From: Cordilura impudica
Taxonomy: Eukaryota; Arthropoda; Insecta; Diptera; Scathophagidae
Length of the DNA: 64,000 bases
Direction of reading: 5' to 3'
Assembly: GCA_963682025.1 (NCBI GenBank)
Contig: OY821519.1
Coordinates: 2,224,501-2,288,500, forward strand
The notes beneath the pieces were generated by a model that worked only from the letters and a program-made list of their open reading frames with translations, searched no databases and was not told the DNA's origin. Made by a program: the position numbers and the translations under genes. Shown here one piece after another: positions 45,800 through 57,596 of the stretch. The number at the start of each line of letters is the position of its first letter. Positions within the stretch are counted from its first letter, which is position 1.

Positions 45800-46875
45800 G
45801 GGTATCACGTAGCACTTTACAAAGCGCATTTTCAGCTCTCTACAATGGAAATAAAATCATTGTGGGTTCCCAGTCTTCTTTTATCCAACAGCCAAGATAT
45901 TTGATATTTCCTACTGGTTCTATCGGGTTGTTCTGGCATATTATAATGGTGTTTCGGTATGTGTTTTTTCTGCTGTACGTTTATTTTTAGACCATAATTG
46001 TTGCTGAAACAGGTTATGGCATCGAATAATTGCTGAAGGCCCTCTATTGAATCTGATAGAAGTGTAATATCATCGGCGTATCTGGTGTTATTTACCATAC
46101 GTCTGTTTACTTTGACACCTACGTCCATGTTGCTAAGGGCTTCCTGAAATATGCGTTCTGAGTAAATGTTGAACAGTAAAAGGGAGAAGACACACCCTTG
46201 TCTAATTTCTCTGCATATATTAGTTTGTTCGGTAGCTGACTGTTCAACTTTTACTTCTGCTGTTTGGTGCCAGTACAGATTTCTGATACACCGTATTTCT
46301 TTCACGTCAATGTCCATGGATTGCACAGTATCGAAGGCCTTTTCATAGTCAATAAGGCAAAGAAAACGATATTTATGTACGTCTTTGCAATTTTGTCCTA
46401 AAACATGGATACAGAATAGTGCTTCACGAGATTCCGTTGCCCCTCTGAAGTCAAATTGAGTGTCTCCCATTAAGGCCTCGCATTTCCTAAAGATTCTATT
46501 GAAAACATTTTTTAGGAACAGTTTGAGAGTGTAAGTCATAAAACTCATAAGTCTGTATTCATTGCAATTCATTGCGTTGATCTTTTTTTGGGAGAGGCGT
46601 GAGTCTAGATGTTAGCCATTCCTACGGATATTCACCATAAATTCTGTTAAATAATGTTACTATTATTTTTATGTTTGATTCATCAATTAGTCTAAGAAGT
46701 TCAGATGGCAGTTCATCTGGGTCTGGAGATTTATTGTTTAGCGGTTTTGGTAACGCTGTTAAAACATGCGGTTTCATTGCATTATGGATTGCCGATCTGG
46801 AAGTGTCTCCGAATAATTTCCATATTTTATATAATCACAGACTATTCACATTTTATGCTAATTAATGTTTCACTA
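45800..46875 (-). pseudogene. Non-LTR retrotransposon reverse transcriptase pseudogene
   Basis: The minus-strand frame 46572-45832 (246 residues) has reverse transcriptase motifs in order. LKLFLKNVFNRIFRKCEA and GFRGATESREALF-like sequence come first, then CLIDYEKAFDTVQSMD (motif A), REIRQGCVFSLLLFNIYSE (motif B), NNTRYADDITLLSDSIEGLQ (motif C, YADD kept) and NYGLKINVQQKK (motif D). Upstream, in a shifted frame, KSPDPDELPSELLRLIDESN and EWLTSRLTPLPKK give the N-terminal finger region, with the frameshift in an A run near 46592. The style is that of RTE- or CR1-like LINEs common in arthropods; I do not fix the clade. Endonuclease and 3' end are missing. Confidence 0.85.
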
Positions 46876-47882
46876 GAATAATTTGACCGAATGGGCTCTT
46901 TGTTATGTAAAGATATTACTCCCTTGAATGAACATTTATCGTCTGCGTGATCGCTATTTTAACAGACAGTAACCGATGGCCAAGAGTTAGAAAAAATTCG
47001 AATATTACAAAATCCCTAACGAAAATTTTTTTCTTCCACACTCCTTTAAAATCTAAGCTTTAAAGGTTTTATTATAAATTAACTTCAATATTGCAAGGGC
47101 ACATAAGGCAATAAGTTTTATATAAAAGACATAAGTCGGATATACAAATTTTCTAAGGACTTTACTACAAAATTAAATTCAGTTAATAAGCTATAAGTTA
47201 ATTTAATCCAAATTGAATCATATCTGTTCACTAAATACCAGGGCTGTGGAGTCGGAGTCGCGGTGTTTGTACCAGAGTCGGAGTCCCTGCAATAACTCAC
47301 TACTTCGATTCCAAAATTTTTCGTTATTGCACGTGCATGAAAAATTAAAATTTTATTTAAAATGTTTGCCAAAAGGAATTCTTCGAAATTGGCGACCTAA
47401 TAATTTACAGATCACTCAAATACTTAAATAAAATAATATAAATGTTTTTCATAATTTCAGTTATTTTGGTACGGGCAAGAGCCTAAATTGCAATAGGAGA
47501 ACTTAAGGTTTGTGGTTAATTTAATTGAATTTGAACAATATTCAGCACAGAATTCAAATTGATTTTTGTTAATGTTAAAAAATATAATAGTTAATGTTAT
47601 ATATTATAGGTCTCGTGTTCTAGTTATTTTTTTATTAAAAAAAAAAAATTACATTGAAAACTGAAAAAAGTGGAGTTTAAAAATTAAAAAGAAAAATCCG
47701 ATATACACATGTTAATTTTGGAAAAAAAAATGTTGACGATCAGTAGCAGTGCAAGTTTCGTCGCTTAAGTTTAGGAGCGGAGACACAGCAACGGTCTTAG
47801 CTCTATTTAAAATAGACTTTTACCAGGTATTACAGTAAGTAGAGAAATTTGATCGTTCTTCCGATTTAGCAAAAAAGATGCG
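46876..47882. other. AT-rich spacer with a GGAGTC-rich patch
   Basis: At 47239-47286, 'ccagggctgtggagtcggag' is followed by a second GAGTCGGAGTCC block. A related GGAGTCGGAATCGG patch lies at 48992-49075. Such hexamer-like runs often accompany degenerate repeats. No gene seen. Confidence 0.4.
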
Positions 47883-48056
47883 ATGTTAAACTACCCTGAG
47901 ATTATCCAAGGTCTGATCACCACAGCAGAAGTATTATTTTCTGCACTCAGAATCATCAGATCCGATTTGAGAGCATCAATGAAGCCAGATATGATTGAGG
48001 AAATCCTATTTCTAAAGACAAATGCAGAGTTATTTTTTGAAGTTTTGTTATTTTAA
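47883..48056 (+). pseudogene. hAT-family transposase C-terminal relic
   Basis: The frame MLNYPEIIQGLITTAEVLFS, ALRIIRSDLRASMKPDMIEE, ILFLKTNAELFF to a stop matches the hAT dimerisation domain, normally YPE......SS.ERVFS.AGRIIRSDRRASMKPDLVEEILFLK. The Ser-Glu-Arg part of the conserved block is lost, and the DDE catalytic region is absent. Only about 58 residues of a ~600-residue protein remain. Confidence 0.75.
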
Positions 48057-48104
48057 GTTTCCGATCTTACAGTATTTCGATTATTATTAAGAGAATTAAT
48101 AAAA

Positions 48105-48903
48105 AACAAGTAAGCAAATTATAGTCCGCCTAGACCGACTATAGGATTTCCTATATCATGGTTTAGAAGCCCTATCTCTTCGGTCCAACTAACTGGACAT
48201 AGAAAATAAGCAAAAACCAAATTTGAGTGAAATTTTTATTAATTTTTTTGGCTGCAGATATGAAAAAGTTTATATCGAGTGCTATATTTATTTGTGGACT
48301 AGGTCAAAAAATGGACCGATCCTGACCATATTTGGTAAAGTGACTTATATTTTGAAAAAATATGTACAAAGCAAATTTGAGAATAATCTGTGCAATATTT
48401 TTGTTTTTTGATAGATTTAAGTGAAGATCGGGAAGCAGCTCTATATGGGGCCTATAACTAAGAATTGTCCAATAGGTATTACATTTGGACTGCTGATTAA
48501 TGGATACAATAAACACATACAAACCCAATTTTACTAAGATTTGTATGATAATTTGGATCTTATGGCAATTTATGTCGATTTCATAGGGGTCATTTGTATG
48601 GGGACTAGGTCTGAACATGGACCGAATTTCACCAATTTCAATAGCGTTCATCCTCTGGCCGACAAAAGCTTATTTACCAAATTTCATCACAATATATTCA
48701 TATTTGCGACCTGTAGTTTCATTACAATGTTTACATGGACACACAGACGGACGGACGGACGGACGGACATCGTTAAATCGACTCAGAAAGTGATTCTAAT
48801 TCGATCTATATAATAAAAGATGAGTCTAGGATAAATATTTTTGGTAGTTACAAACAGCAGCACAAAGTCATTATACCCAAACCACATGGTGGTATAGGGT
48901 ATA
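48105..48903 (-). mobile_element. INE-A copy 10, full length
   Basis: 3' end 'aacaagtaagcaaattatag' with an imperfect palindrome (GTCCGCCTAGACCGAC). ACGG tract about five units at 48747-48768. 5' hairpin at 48870-48903. Confidence 0.85.
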
Positions 48904-49124
48904 ATAAATAAAATATTTCAAAATGATTCACTGGCATCAATTACACACAACATAATAATCAGTAATTTTTATAAATATGTCTATATACATTTAGCATCGG
49001 AGTCAGTTTTGGAGTCGGAATCGGACTTAAAAAATTTCAGCGCATGGAGTCGGAGTCGAAGTTGGAACTTCTTTTCTGCTAAATACGATCACTTGTTTCA
49101 TTACGAAAACGCATAACCAAGTTA

Positions 49125-49490
49125 TCTATAATATTAATAGGCTAGGCGATTTCTTGTTACCGATGTTTTGTTCTACCGTTTTATCCCGATTTCGGCAAAA
49201 CGTATATTTTTTGAAAGGCATTTTTTTTAGCTGTTCACAAGACTTACAGATTTTTAAATGTTTGCCTTTATTTTGAGAAAATTACATTTAAAGTTGCTAC
49301 TAACAGATACATAAAATTATACATATGCTATGTGTGTTTTATAAAATTTGTTAATGTGTTTGTTAATGAGTTTGTTATCTTCATTCACAATAATAATAAA
49401 CCATAAATGTGTTGGTTTGTGAAATGGCTAAGTTGAAAAATTAAGTTGCCTAGAAATTGCACACAAATTTCGAGCGCTGGTATCTGCTAG
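49125..49490 (+). mobile_element. HelN copy 12
   Basis: TCTATAATATTAATAGGC after A to CGCTGGTATCTGCTAG before T. The hairpin sequence reads ACAAATTTCGAG, so one arm is mutated. Confidence 0.85.
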
Positions 49491-50764
49491 TATGTTTTAT
49501 TTTACTAATTGCTTTTGTTTTGAGAGACACCAACAAGTGATTATATTTTTTGGTAATGGTGAAACATGCAAAACCGACAACACATTCGAAAAATTCAATT
49601 TAAATACTTTCCAAAAGCAATATTTAACAATTCTTTTAAAAAAACGGAGGATAATTACAAAAACCCGTCAAATTCCATTTTTTTATGTGAACCTTTATTG
49701 TATAGATATTTTTGCCATTTCCTCTAACCCAAAAATGTCGCTGTGGATGAAATAAATTATGAATTACTTCAATTTTTTGCTCTCTCATTTTATTTATTTA
49801 TTTTGTTTTATTTCCTTTTTTATTTTTTTTTTTAACGGTCCATCTAACAAATTGTTGTCGCTGGCTACGAAGTATTTTCGGAAACATCATTTAATAAACT
49901 TATGTTTATTTTCTTGTAGTGAACGTCACTGGTGTTTTGTTGTGATAAGCAAGGTGTGGCGGCTTAAAGTTCATATGAATATAAAAGTGCGGCCATGCTT
50001 TGTTAATTTACAAATAATTATAATCAAAATAATTATAATTTCAAACGCATGTGCAACATTACATTAAGACGCGTCATATCTTACCAGAGTATTTCAACAT
50101 CAGCACAAAGTATGTATAGATTCATTGTACATATACATACATAGATAATAATTTATTTATTATGCACAGCCACTCTAAATAAACGACTGTATTGTATGTT
50201 ATTGCCACCAATTTCACTTCGTTATACATTGTACAATAACAACAACAACAACAAAAACATGATAATGTTTTAAATTATTATAATTATTCAAACTTAACAA
50301 ACATATATTGCCATCTTTATTTTTATACAACATAAAACATGTTTCAATTCCATGCCGCAGCGAGAGACAACAAAAAAAATTAAATTTATTTTTTTAAGTG
50401 CCTCAACAAAATGCACATAAAAAAACAACGCACTCATCTATCTGTATGTACATTAAATTAATATAAAAAAGAAAACAAAGAAACAAAATAATAAATAATA
50501 ATGTTAAAAATATCAAAATATGAAATAAATGCCAGTGCGGATGTGTTGAGATACAATATCGTACGAATATTAAACTTGTGCGTGCCTTGTTGCATCCATT
50601 TAATTGCCTCTAAATACAATTCAGAAATTATAGTTTCATTTGATGTTTCTACCTCTGACTTACTCGCAGATGACGATGTGATGATAATGATGAATCATTC
50701 GATTAAATAAAATAACAAAAATTATATCAAATATTTCTATGTTCCACTATTAAGTGATATTTAG
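49491..50764. other. Single-copy-looking DNA, nothing firm
   Basis: Contains (CAA)n near 50232-50254 and several open frames of 69-102 codons (49492-49755, 49759-50067, 50501-50710) with no recognisable domain or splice support. Confidence 0.4.
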
Positions 50765-52237
50765 CAGAGCTCCCCATTAGTCGAGCTTGGAGCTACTTAA
50801 GCTCAACGAGTAGTTCGAGTAGCAAAAACTAAAATTTTTGATGTTTGAAAGCATTTAGGTGATAAATATAAGTATTTAATATAACAAATATATACTTTTT
50901 GGAATTGTACAAGTACCAAGAATATCATACTTAAATATCACTCGAAGTGTCATACTGAAAAAAGCTGGACATCTTTCCATACAAATGTATGAAAATATTC
51001 ACTTCATAGATGTTTGAAATCATTTAAAATAACAAATATAACAAATATATACTTTTTGGAATTGTACAAGTACCAAGAATATCATACTTAAATTTCACTC
51101 GAAGTGTCATACTGAAAAAAGCTGCACATCTTTCCATACAAATGTATGAAAATATTCACTTCATAGATGTTTGAAATCATTTAAAAAAAAATTTTCGAAA
51201 GTTCATGGTATGAATTTATATATTTTGAAGTCAGTTGTACTTATAGATTACTCTCCTGAAATATTGAAACATTCCGAGCTGCTCGAGTAGCTTACTCGAG
51301 CTCAACGAGTAGCTCGAGAAGTAAAAACTAACATTTTTCATGTTTGAAACCACGCAAAACGATTAATATAAGTATTTAGTGTAACAAATGTATACTTTTT
51401 GGAATCGTACAGCTACCAAGAATATCATCCTTAAACTTCACTTGAATCGGACTGTCCTACTGGCGTGGGCATACTACTACTCGAAAAAGCTCGACGCCTT
51501 TCCATACAAATGTATGAAAATATTCACTTCATAGATGTTTGACGTCATTTTAAAAAAATTTGCCTGATATGATTTTACATATTTTTTAGTCAGTTATATT
51601 GATAGATTACTCTCCTGCAATATAACATTCCGATAAAAACTCTGGAGTGGGCTAACTACTACTAGAAAAAGATCATCCACTTTCCACTCAAATGTATGAA
51701 AATATGTATGTTTTTCGTATATGTTTGATGTCTATTTTCAAAGCACTTTTTCAAAGCACTTGGAAAAAGCTCTTAGCATTTTAATCTGAATATATGTACA
51801 GAATATGTTTTCAAAATTTCAAAGCATTTCAACGAAAAAGATCGAGTAAAAAAAATAAAATAAAAAAAAAATTTTTTTTTATTTTTTTAATGTCTGTAAT
51901 TGACTATGTTCGTAGATTACTCATAGAAAATTTTGAACGATTCCGACAAAAATTGTGGCATCGGTATAGCACTACTCGACTGATATTGAGCACTTTCTAA
52001 ACAAATGTGTGAAAATATGCTCTTATTTGAAGTTTGATTATATAAATTATATTCGTTAGAACTATGCATATAAAGATATTAATTGAAGCTTGGAGAACTA
52101 CTACTCGACAAAAAACGGAAAAAAAATTTTTTTTTACTGTCCATAACTGACCTTATTTACAGATGACGCATTCCGATTAAAATTGTGCTCTGGGCGAACA
52201 ACTACTCGCAAAAGATCAGCCACTTTCTATAAAAATA

Positions 52238-54037
52238 CTAGCTGGTCCCGGCAAACGTTGTTTTGTCCTCAATGAATTTTTTATTTTAGTTAGAATCTGT
52301 ATATACCTATATAAAAAAACGTTTTTTCATGAAAACGAAAATAAATATTTATTGTAACATATAAGAATGACCAATATATTTCTATTATTATAATGCTAAA
52401 GAGTGAACAATATTTTTACTTTCATTATTCTCACAGTAAATGAATAAATTTTCTGGCTTGCCGACACGGGAACATGCCACATATAGTTGTTCGTGCGAAA
52501 AACAACTGTTTTCGAGGTCCAAACCACATATTTGTAATGATTATCCTTGAGATTTATTAATGATCGTGGCAAAGTCCAATCTGTTCGGAAATTGCAATCT
52601 TTTGAATATTATCTTTGTGTCGGTAGGAATCATAGGAATTCTTGGCAGCAAAACATGTTCTCCTTTAAACTTTCCTTTGAGAATTGTGGCCTCAATAACA
52701 TTGGGCATTATTCCCTCAACAATTAACCTGGTTACATTACATAGTCCCGGAGCGTTGAGGTTACGTAGCAAAATTATTGGAGAACCAACTTTTACTTTTA
52801 ATAAATGTGGCGGTAGACCGGGTACATCAAGTGAATTCAAAAATTCTATTGCATAATTGACTGCTTCATTTTTTTCAACAACACTATCCAGAGATTTCAA
52901 AGAAAACGTTTCACAATCAATCATGTCCTGAATAACAACATTAATATTATCGTCATCGACATTGACATTTTTTGCGGGATCTCTTTCACTTAACCAATCA
53001 TGGTTACGATATTGATTTTGAACGTCGGGGAATACATTTTCAATTAATTCATCGCGTGACGATATAAATTGACAAAAATATTGTGGATATTGTAATAGTT
53101 TGACTGGCTGGGTTAATATTGATTTTACCATTTCCAAGATCAAGTAGGTGTTTTGAAGATTGGTCAGCCGTTGGATCATTTTGTAATCGTACTCGCATGT
53201 TTGTTGTTAATTTTATAGCTTGAATGCTACTCCATAATATTGATGATATCCAGCAGGTATTTATTTCGCCAGCATAGGTTGATTTCGGTATGACTGGCAA
53301 TGTCTGACGAAGATCTCTAGATAATAAAATGAGAGCTCCACCAAAATGTCTTTTATTGCCTTTCAAACCTTTTAAAGTTCTATGTAATGCTTCTAAGGAA
53401 TGTTTGTGAGCCATGGTACATTTATCCCAAATAATAATACTGCATTTTTGCAGAATTTTGCCATACCGGAATGTTTTTTGATATTACAGACAGCATTCTC
53501 ATTTGTTTGTACGTTTAACGGTGATTTAAGTGCTGAATGAGCTGTACGACCACCATGCAATAATGTAGCGGCTTTTTCCTTCCTTTTTGTTTAGAATATT
53601 TATATATAAAAACGTTTGTGAATTTTGTAACTTATAAAATTTATATAAATTTGACAACCCATTATTTTTCGAACGACAGCGCCATCTACCGGGTCCAATA
53701 AACAAATGTTTGGCACCATCTGACATACATATATATACATTTTTAATTTCATTAAAATCGCACCGTAAATAAGAATATTCGAAATAATTTTACCCCAGCG
53801 CCACCTATCGGGTCCATTTATACATACAAAAATTTCTTATGACGAAACATACATACATCGCGCTGAAAATAAGAATTTTGTTTATAACTTGACCCCAACG
53901 CCAGCTAGAGGGTTAAAACCAAAAAAACACAGAAGAGCTCAAATCGAACCAATGGTGCAAATCTTACCTCGACACCTCTTATGGTTCCGGAGATCATTCG
54001 TTACAAACAAATGCACCAACGTTTTTATATATATAGA
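52238..54037 (-). mobile_element. Helitron with broken helicase, 1.8 kb
   Basis: The minus strand starts TCTATATATATAAAAACGTT at 54037 and ends GCCGGGACCAGCTAG at 52238, flanked by A and T. Joining the flanks gives 'ataaaaatatgtgaaaattt', which matches the uninterrupted sister satellite unit at 51988-52020, so both ends and the lack of a target duplication are supported. The 5' 450 bp is non-coding with three 'cgccatctaccgggtcc'-type repeats (53674, 53799, 53897). The Rep/HUH nuclease and most of the helicase are deleted. Confidence 0.9.
52388..53580 (-). pseudogene. Helitron Pif1-like helicase pseudogene, C-terminal part
   Basis: Order on the minus strand: ATLLHGGRTAHSALKSPLNV, NIKKHSGMAK, a frameshift, then KCSIIIWDKCTMAHKHSLEA (Walker B region; the usual WDEC Glu is Lys). 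FGGALILLSRDLRQTLPVIP and LTTNMRV, LLDLGNGK follow. After a second shift come QYRNHDWLSER, LNSLDVPGLPPHLLKVKVGS, PIILLRNLN, PNVIEATILKGKFKGEHVLL, FKRLQFPNRLDFATIINKSQ and G. A CAA-to-TAA type stop at about 52541 follows, then SLQICGLDLENSCFSHEQLY and VACSRVGKPENLF to a natural-looking stop at 52388. The Walker A GKT segment and everything N-terminal are absent. This is the helicase half of an animal RepHel protein; it cannot be functional. Confidence 0.9.
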
Positions 54038-54453
54038 TGTGAAAATTTGCTCTTATTTCAAGTTTGATGTAAGTTAAAAAAATTTCCATCACGACTTGCT
54101 AAAAATTTTTACAATTTGTAGTTGGAAATATATCGAGATAATATTCTTCAAATTTCAAAGCATTCCGACAATAATTGAGCTGTTGGCAAGCTATTACTCG
54201 AAAAAGGTCGACCACTTTCCATACAAATATATGAAAAAATTCACTTCATGCAAGTTTGACAATTTTAGACAAAAAATATTTAAGGCACAAATTTATATAC
54301 TATAAAATTACAAATAAGAGGACATTACGTTCTTAAAACTTCATAGACTTCAAATTTCATAGTAATCTGGGCAAAATTGTGGCTCGAACGAATTACTACT
54401 CGAAAAAGATCAGATCACTTTCCATGCAATAGTGTGAAATTTTGCACTTATTT

Positions 54454-55165
54454 CTGTGGTTTTCTAGAATAACCGCGTATGTCATAAAATCAAAATGAAA
54501 TTATGGGCTCGATATAAAGTTTTTAGAGCTTTTTATTTAACAGTCCTGTAGATATGGGCAATAAATACTTTATATAAACTTCTGAGTCAAAAATCTTCAG
54601 AGGAATAGATCCTAGATAAGGACGAAAAAAACAATATGTAAATAACACAAAAAGTGTGTGCAGATAAAACAACTTATGTCGACAAGCGTCCTTTTCTTAG
54701 AAAAAGAAAATTACCAATGCAATCACCCATGTAGACATAAGTTGTTGTTGCTTGAAAAATGGATTTTTTTGTTCGTCAACAAAAAGTTAACGGGACTTAG
54801 GATGAGAATATAACAACGTATCAAGAATAATAGTGACAAAAAAATAACAGAAATAAGCACAGAAGTTTTTATAAACTGAAAAATAATCCAAAATTATTTT
54901 GCATTTTTTTTTCATTAATAACAACGTATGTCGCTATGTGTCGTTTTCTGAGATCAAACGTATGTTGACATACGTCGATAGTGCTGGAAATTAATTTAAT
55001 AAACATTTAAGTTACGTCGTTATTTAAAGAAAAAACTCAGAAATGGTCAATATTTCTTTTAAAAAAATTTAACACATGTAAAGAGCATTAAAAATTAATA
55101 AATTTGGCATCGTTAACTCAAAACTGACAAAAATAGACATACGCGGTTATTCCAGAAAACCACAG
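54454..55165 (+). mobile_element. CTM MITE copy 2
   Basis: CTGTGGTTTTCTAGAATAAC to GTTATTCCAGAAAACCACAG, flanked on both sides by ATTT. The sister satellite unit reads 'ctcttatttcaag' without the insertion, consistent with a 4 bp target duplication. Same orientation as the copy at 7069. Confidence 0.9.
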
Positions 55166-55700
55166 ATTTCATTTTTTAGATAATTTTACAGAAAATTTTT
55201 CATTATGACTTGGCCAAAATTTATATCTTTTGGAGTTGAAAACGTAAGGATAGTATTTCCTTTAAATTTCTAATCTTTCGGACAGTAATTGTGGGTTGGA
55301 CGAACTACTACTCGAAAAAGCTCGACCATTTTCCATACAAATGTATGAAAACATTCACTTTATGGAAGCTTGACATCATTTTAAAAGATATTTTCCAAAA
55401 ATACATGGTAACAGTTAATACATATTGTAGTCCCTCATATCAAAAGATTATTTTACTAAAAGATTGAAACACGCGGTCGTAGGGTGTGGGGTGGGCGAAC
55501 TACTACTGAAAAATTATATATAAAAAAATGTGTTTTTTTTTTCAACAGTTGCAACTGACTATATTCTTGGATGACTTGTTAATATTTTTCAGCCATTTCG
55601 ATCAATATTGTGCTGTTGGCAACCTATTATTCGGGAAATATCAGTCAGTTTCCATACAAATATATGAAAAAATGCAAGTTTGACATCCGTAATTTGTTTT

Positions 55701-56113
55701 TTTTTTTTTTTTTTTTGTAGTTAAAAACGTTATGCTACAGGTGGCAAAGGGCATAATAATATGAATAGATATGTTTATCTATTTATGTATGTGTGTATGC
55801 AATAACTGGCTGTAATTTGAAAAATCCAATGGCAAAAATTTAATTCAATTTTGATGCTGCTACCACAAAGGTCGATAAATGAATAAATGGCAGCTAGTTC
55901 TTGTTAAAGTAGAGGGTTCAGTTTTTTAAACATTTCCACCAATAACATTAAGAAAAAGTACATTTAATTATTGTATATAAAAAAAACATTGAAAAGTAAA
56001 TAGAAAAATTAAGACGTTTTACCGTCCGCGCAATCTTTATTTAGAGCGTAAAAAATAATAAATTGTAATCAAATTATTTTCCATTTGCCAACATTATGAC
56101 GTCTTTTTTTTCA
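55701..56113. other. AT-rich spacer upstream of candidate promoter
   Basis: No repeat family recognised. Contains TGACGTC, a CRE-type palindrome, at 56097-56103. Confidence 0.4.
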
Positions 56114-56141
56114 TATATAAAAACAAAAGAATATCTTCAAG
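56097..56141 (+). promoter_or_regulatory. Candidate core promoter
   Basis: CRE-like TGACGTC at 56097, TATATAAAAA at 56114-56123 and an initiator-like TTCAAGTTG near 56136-56144 with suitable spacing, about 50 bp before a fly-consensus start codon context. TATA-like strings are common in DNA this AT-rich, so the call rests on the combination. Confidence 0.3.
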
Positions 56142-56192
56142 TTGAAAGAAAATTATATAAAAAAAAAAACTAAAATATAACAGAAAAGCAAA

Positions 56193-56211
56193 ATGGCTGA
56201 CTGTTCTATTG
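56193..56211 (+). CDS. Candidate first coding exon of a host gene
   Basis: AAGCAAAATGG is a strong insect initiation context. It encodes MADCSI plus one base and is followed by G|GTAAGG, a good splice donor at 56212. If spliced to the AG at 62040-62041, the frame continues VKLLLPNTSITHKWSSFEYE YKVVQVDMQI to a stop at 62131-62133, with AATAAA at 62158. The intron would then hold the nested elements and mariner/CTM copies. The model is speculative: a 30-codon chance extension is not rare, and the product (37 residues) is not recognised. Confidence 0.2.
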
Positions 56212-57149
56212 GTAAGGAAATTGTAAATTAATCAAATAATTTTTAATGGTAGAATAGAATTAACCATTAATAGTGCGTTTACATCTAAGGAAAATCTAGT
56301 AGATTTTAGTTGAAATCTATTGCAAAATCTATTCCGTTTATATCTAACTTTTTTGACATTTTGTGACATTTTGTTTCCACAACAATAAACAGCTGATTAA
56401 AATAAAACATATAAACTAGAAATACCAAAAGTAAACAAAACAATAGGAAAATGGAAATTTGGAAAATTCTAAAAAGGAACAGATTTTATAATTATATTAT
56501 GCATTAAAAATTAAAAAAGCACAAGCTAAAAAAGAAATTTTGCAGAAAAAAAATATCAGCATTTGTTAATTGTATTGTTTGAACAGCAAAAACAAATGCA
56601 TTTTCCACAATTATTATTTAGCAGATTGGAATGGGCATATGTCAGCATAAAAAGTTATAACATTTCAATTACTAAATATTTTTTATACCCTCCACACCTC
56701 AGTGGCAGAGGCTATATATAGGTTTGTCATTCCGTTTGTAACGCATCGAAATAAATTCCTGAGACCTCAAAAATATATATTTTCTTGATCCTTATAACAA
56801 GGGAAGTTGTTTTACCGATGACCGTCTATCCGTCTGTCTGTGGAAATCACGATTACGCCGTCTATATCTAAGCTAGACCGTTCGTTTTTGTATATCGTTT
56901 ATTAACATCCCAAAGGAGTTGCTATTTAAAATCGTCAAAATCACGAGCTATGAATGAAACTTTGAAAAAACTCTTGAAAAAATGAAATTTTTCAGTGTGT
57001 TTGTTGTTTTTCTTAAGATATGTTGTATATGTTGTAATTCTTCGTATTGTTGAAGTCATTACAGTTGTGTGTATACTAACACTGCTCGTGTCACATTGGC
57101 CTAAGCAAGTTTTATTTACCACATATTTTTTTTATCATTAAAATTAAAT

Positions 57150-57180
57150 ATTAAAAATTTAAAAGTTAATAGAAATAAAA

Positions 57181-57212
<32 letters not shown>

Positions 57213-57487
57213 GGAAAATGAAAAATGAAAAATGAAAATTGAAAATTGAAAATTGAAAATTGAAAATTGAAAATTGAAAAATGAAAACTGAAAATTGAGA
57301 ATTGAAAAATTAAAAATGAAAAATGGAAAATGAAAAATGGAAAATGAAAAATGAAAAATTGAAAATCGAAAGTGAAAAATGCGAATGAGAAATGGAAAAT
57401 GAAAAATGAAAAATGAAAAATGAAAAATGAAAAATGAAAAATGAAAAATGAAAAATGAAAAATGAAAAATGAAAAATGAAAAATGAA

Positions 57488-57519
<32 letters not shown>

Positions 57520-57561
57520 GAAAAGAGAGAATGGAAAATGAAGAATTGAAAATTGAAAATT

Positions 57562-57596
<35 letters not shown>

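Larger units (their letters stand above)
50765..55700 (+). repeat. Degenerate satellite-like tandem block
   Basis: About ten diverged units, each carrying 'actactcgaaaaagctcg', then 'tttccatacaaatgtatgaa' and 'aatattcacttcatagatg'. Anchor positions are about 50974, 51131, 51499, 51677, 51988, 52222, 54207, 54418, 55330 and 55649. Spacing is irregular (about 160-370 bp excluding insertions). Two adjacent units (50870-51020 and 51030-51185) are nearly identical. The block is invaded by a Helitron and a CTM. Confidence 0.8.

Noticed and set aside
45772..45990. Plus-strand frames over the LINE relic (also 46166-46348)
   Set aside because: Shadows of the reverse transcriptase read on the opposite strand.
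50501..50710. 69-residue frame with less biased composition
   Set aside because: Not recognised and without splice or promoter support; noted only as an unassigned frame.
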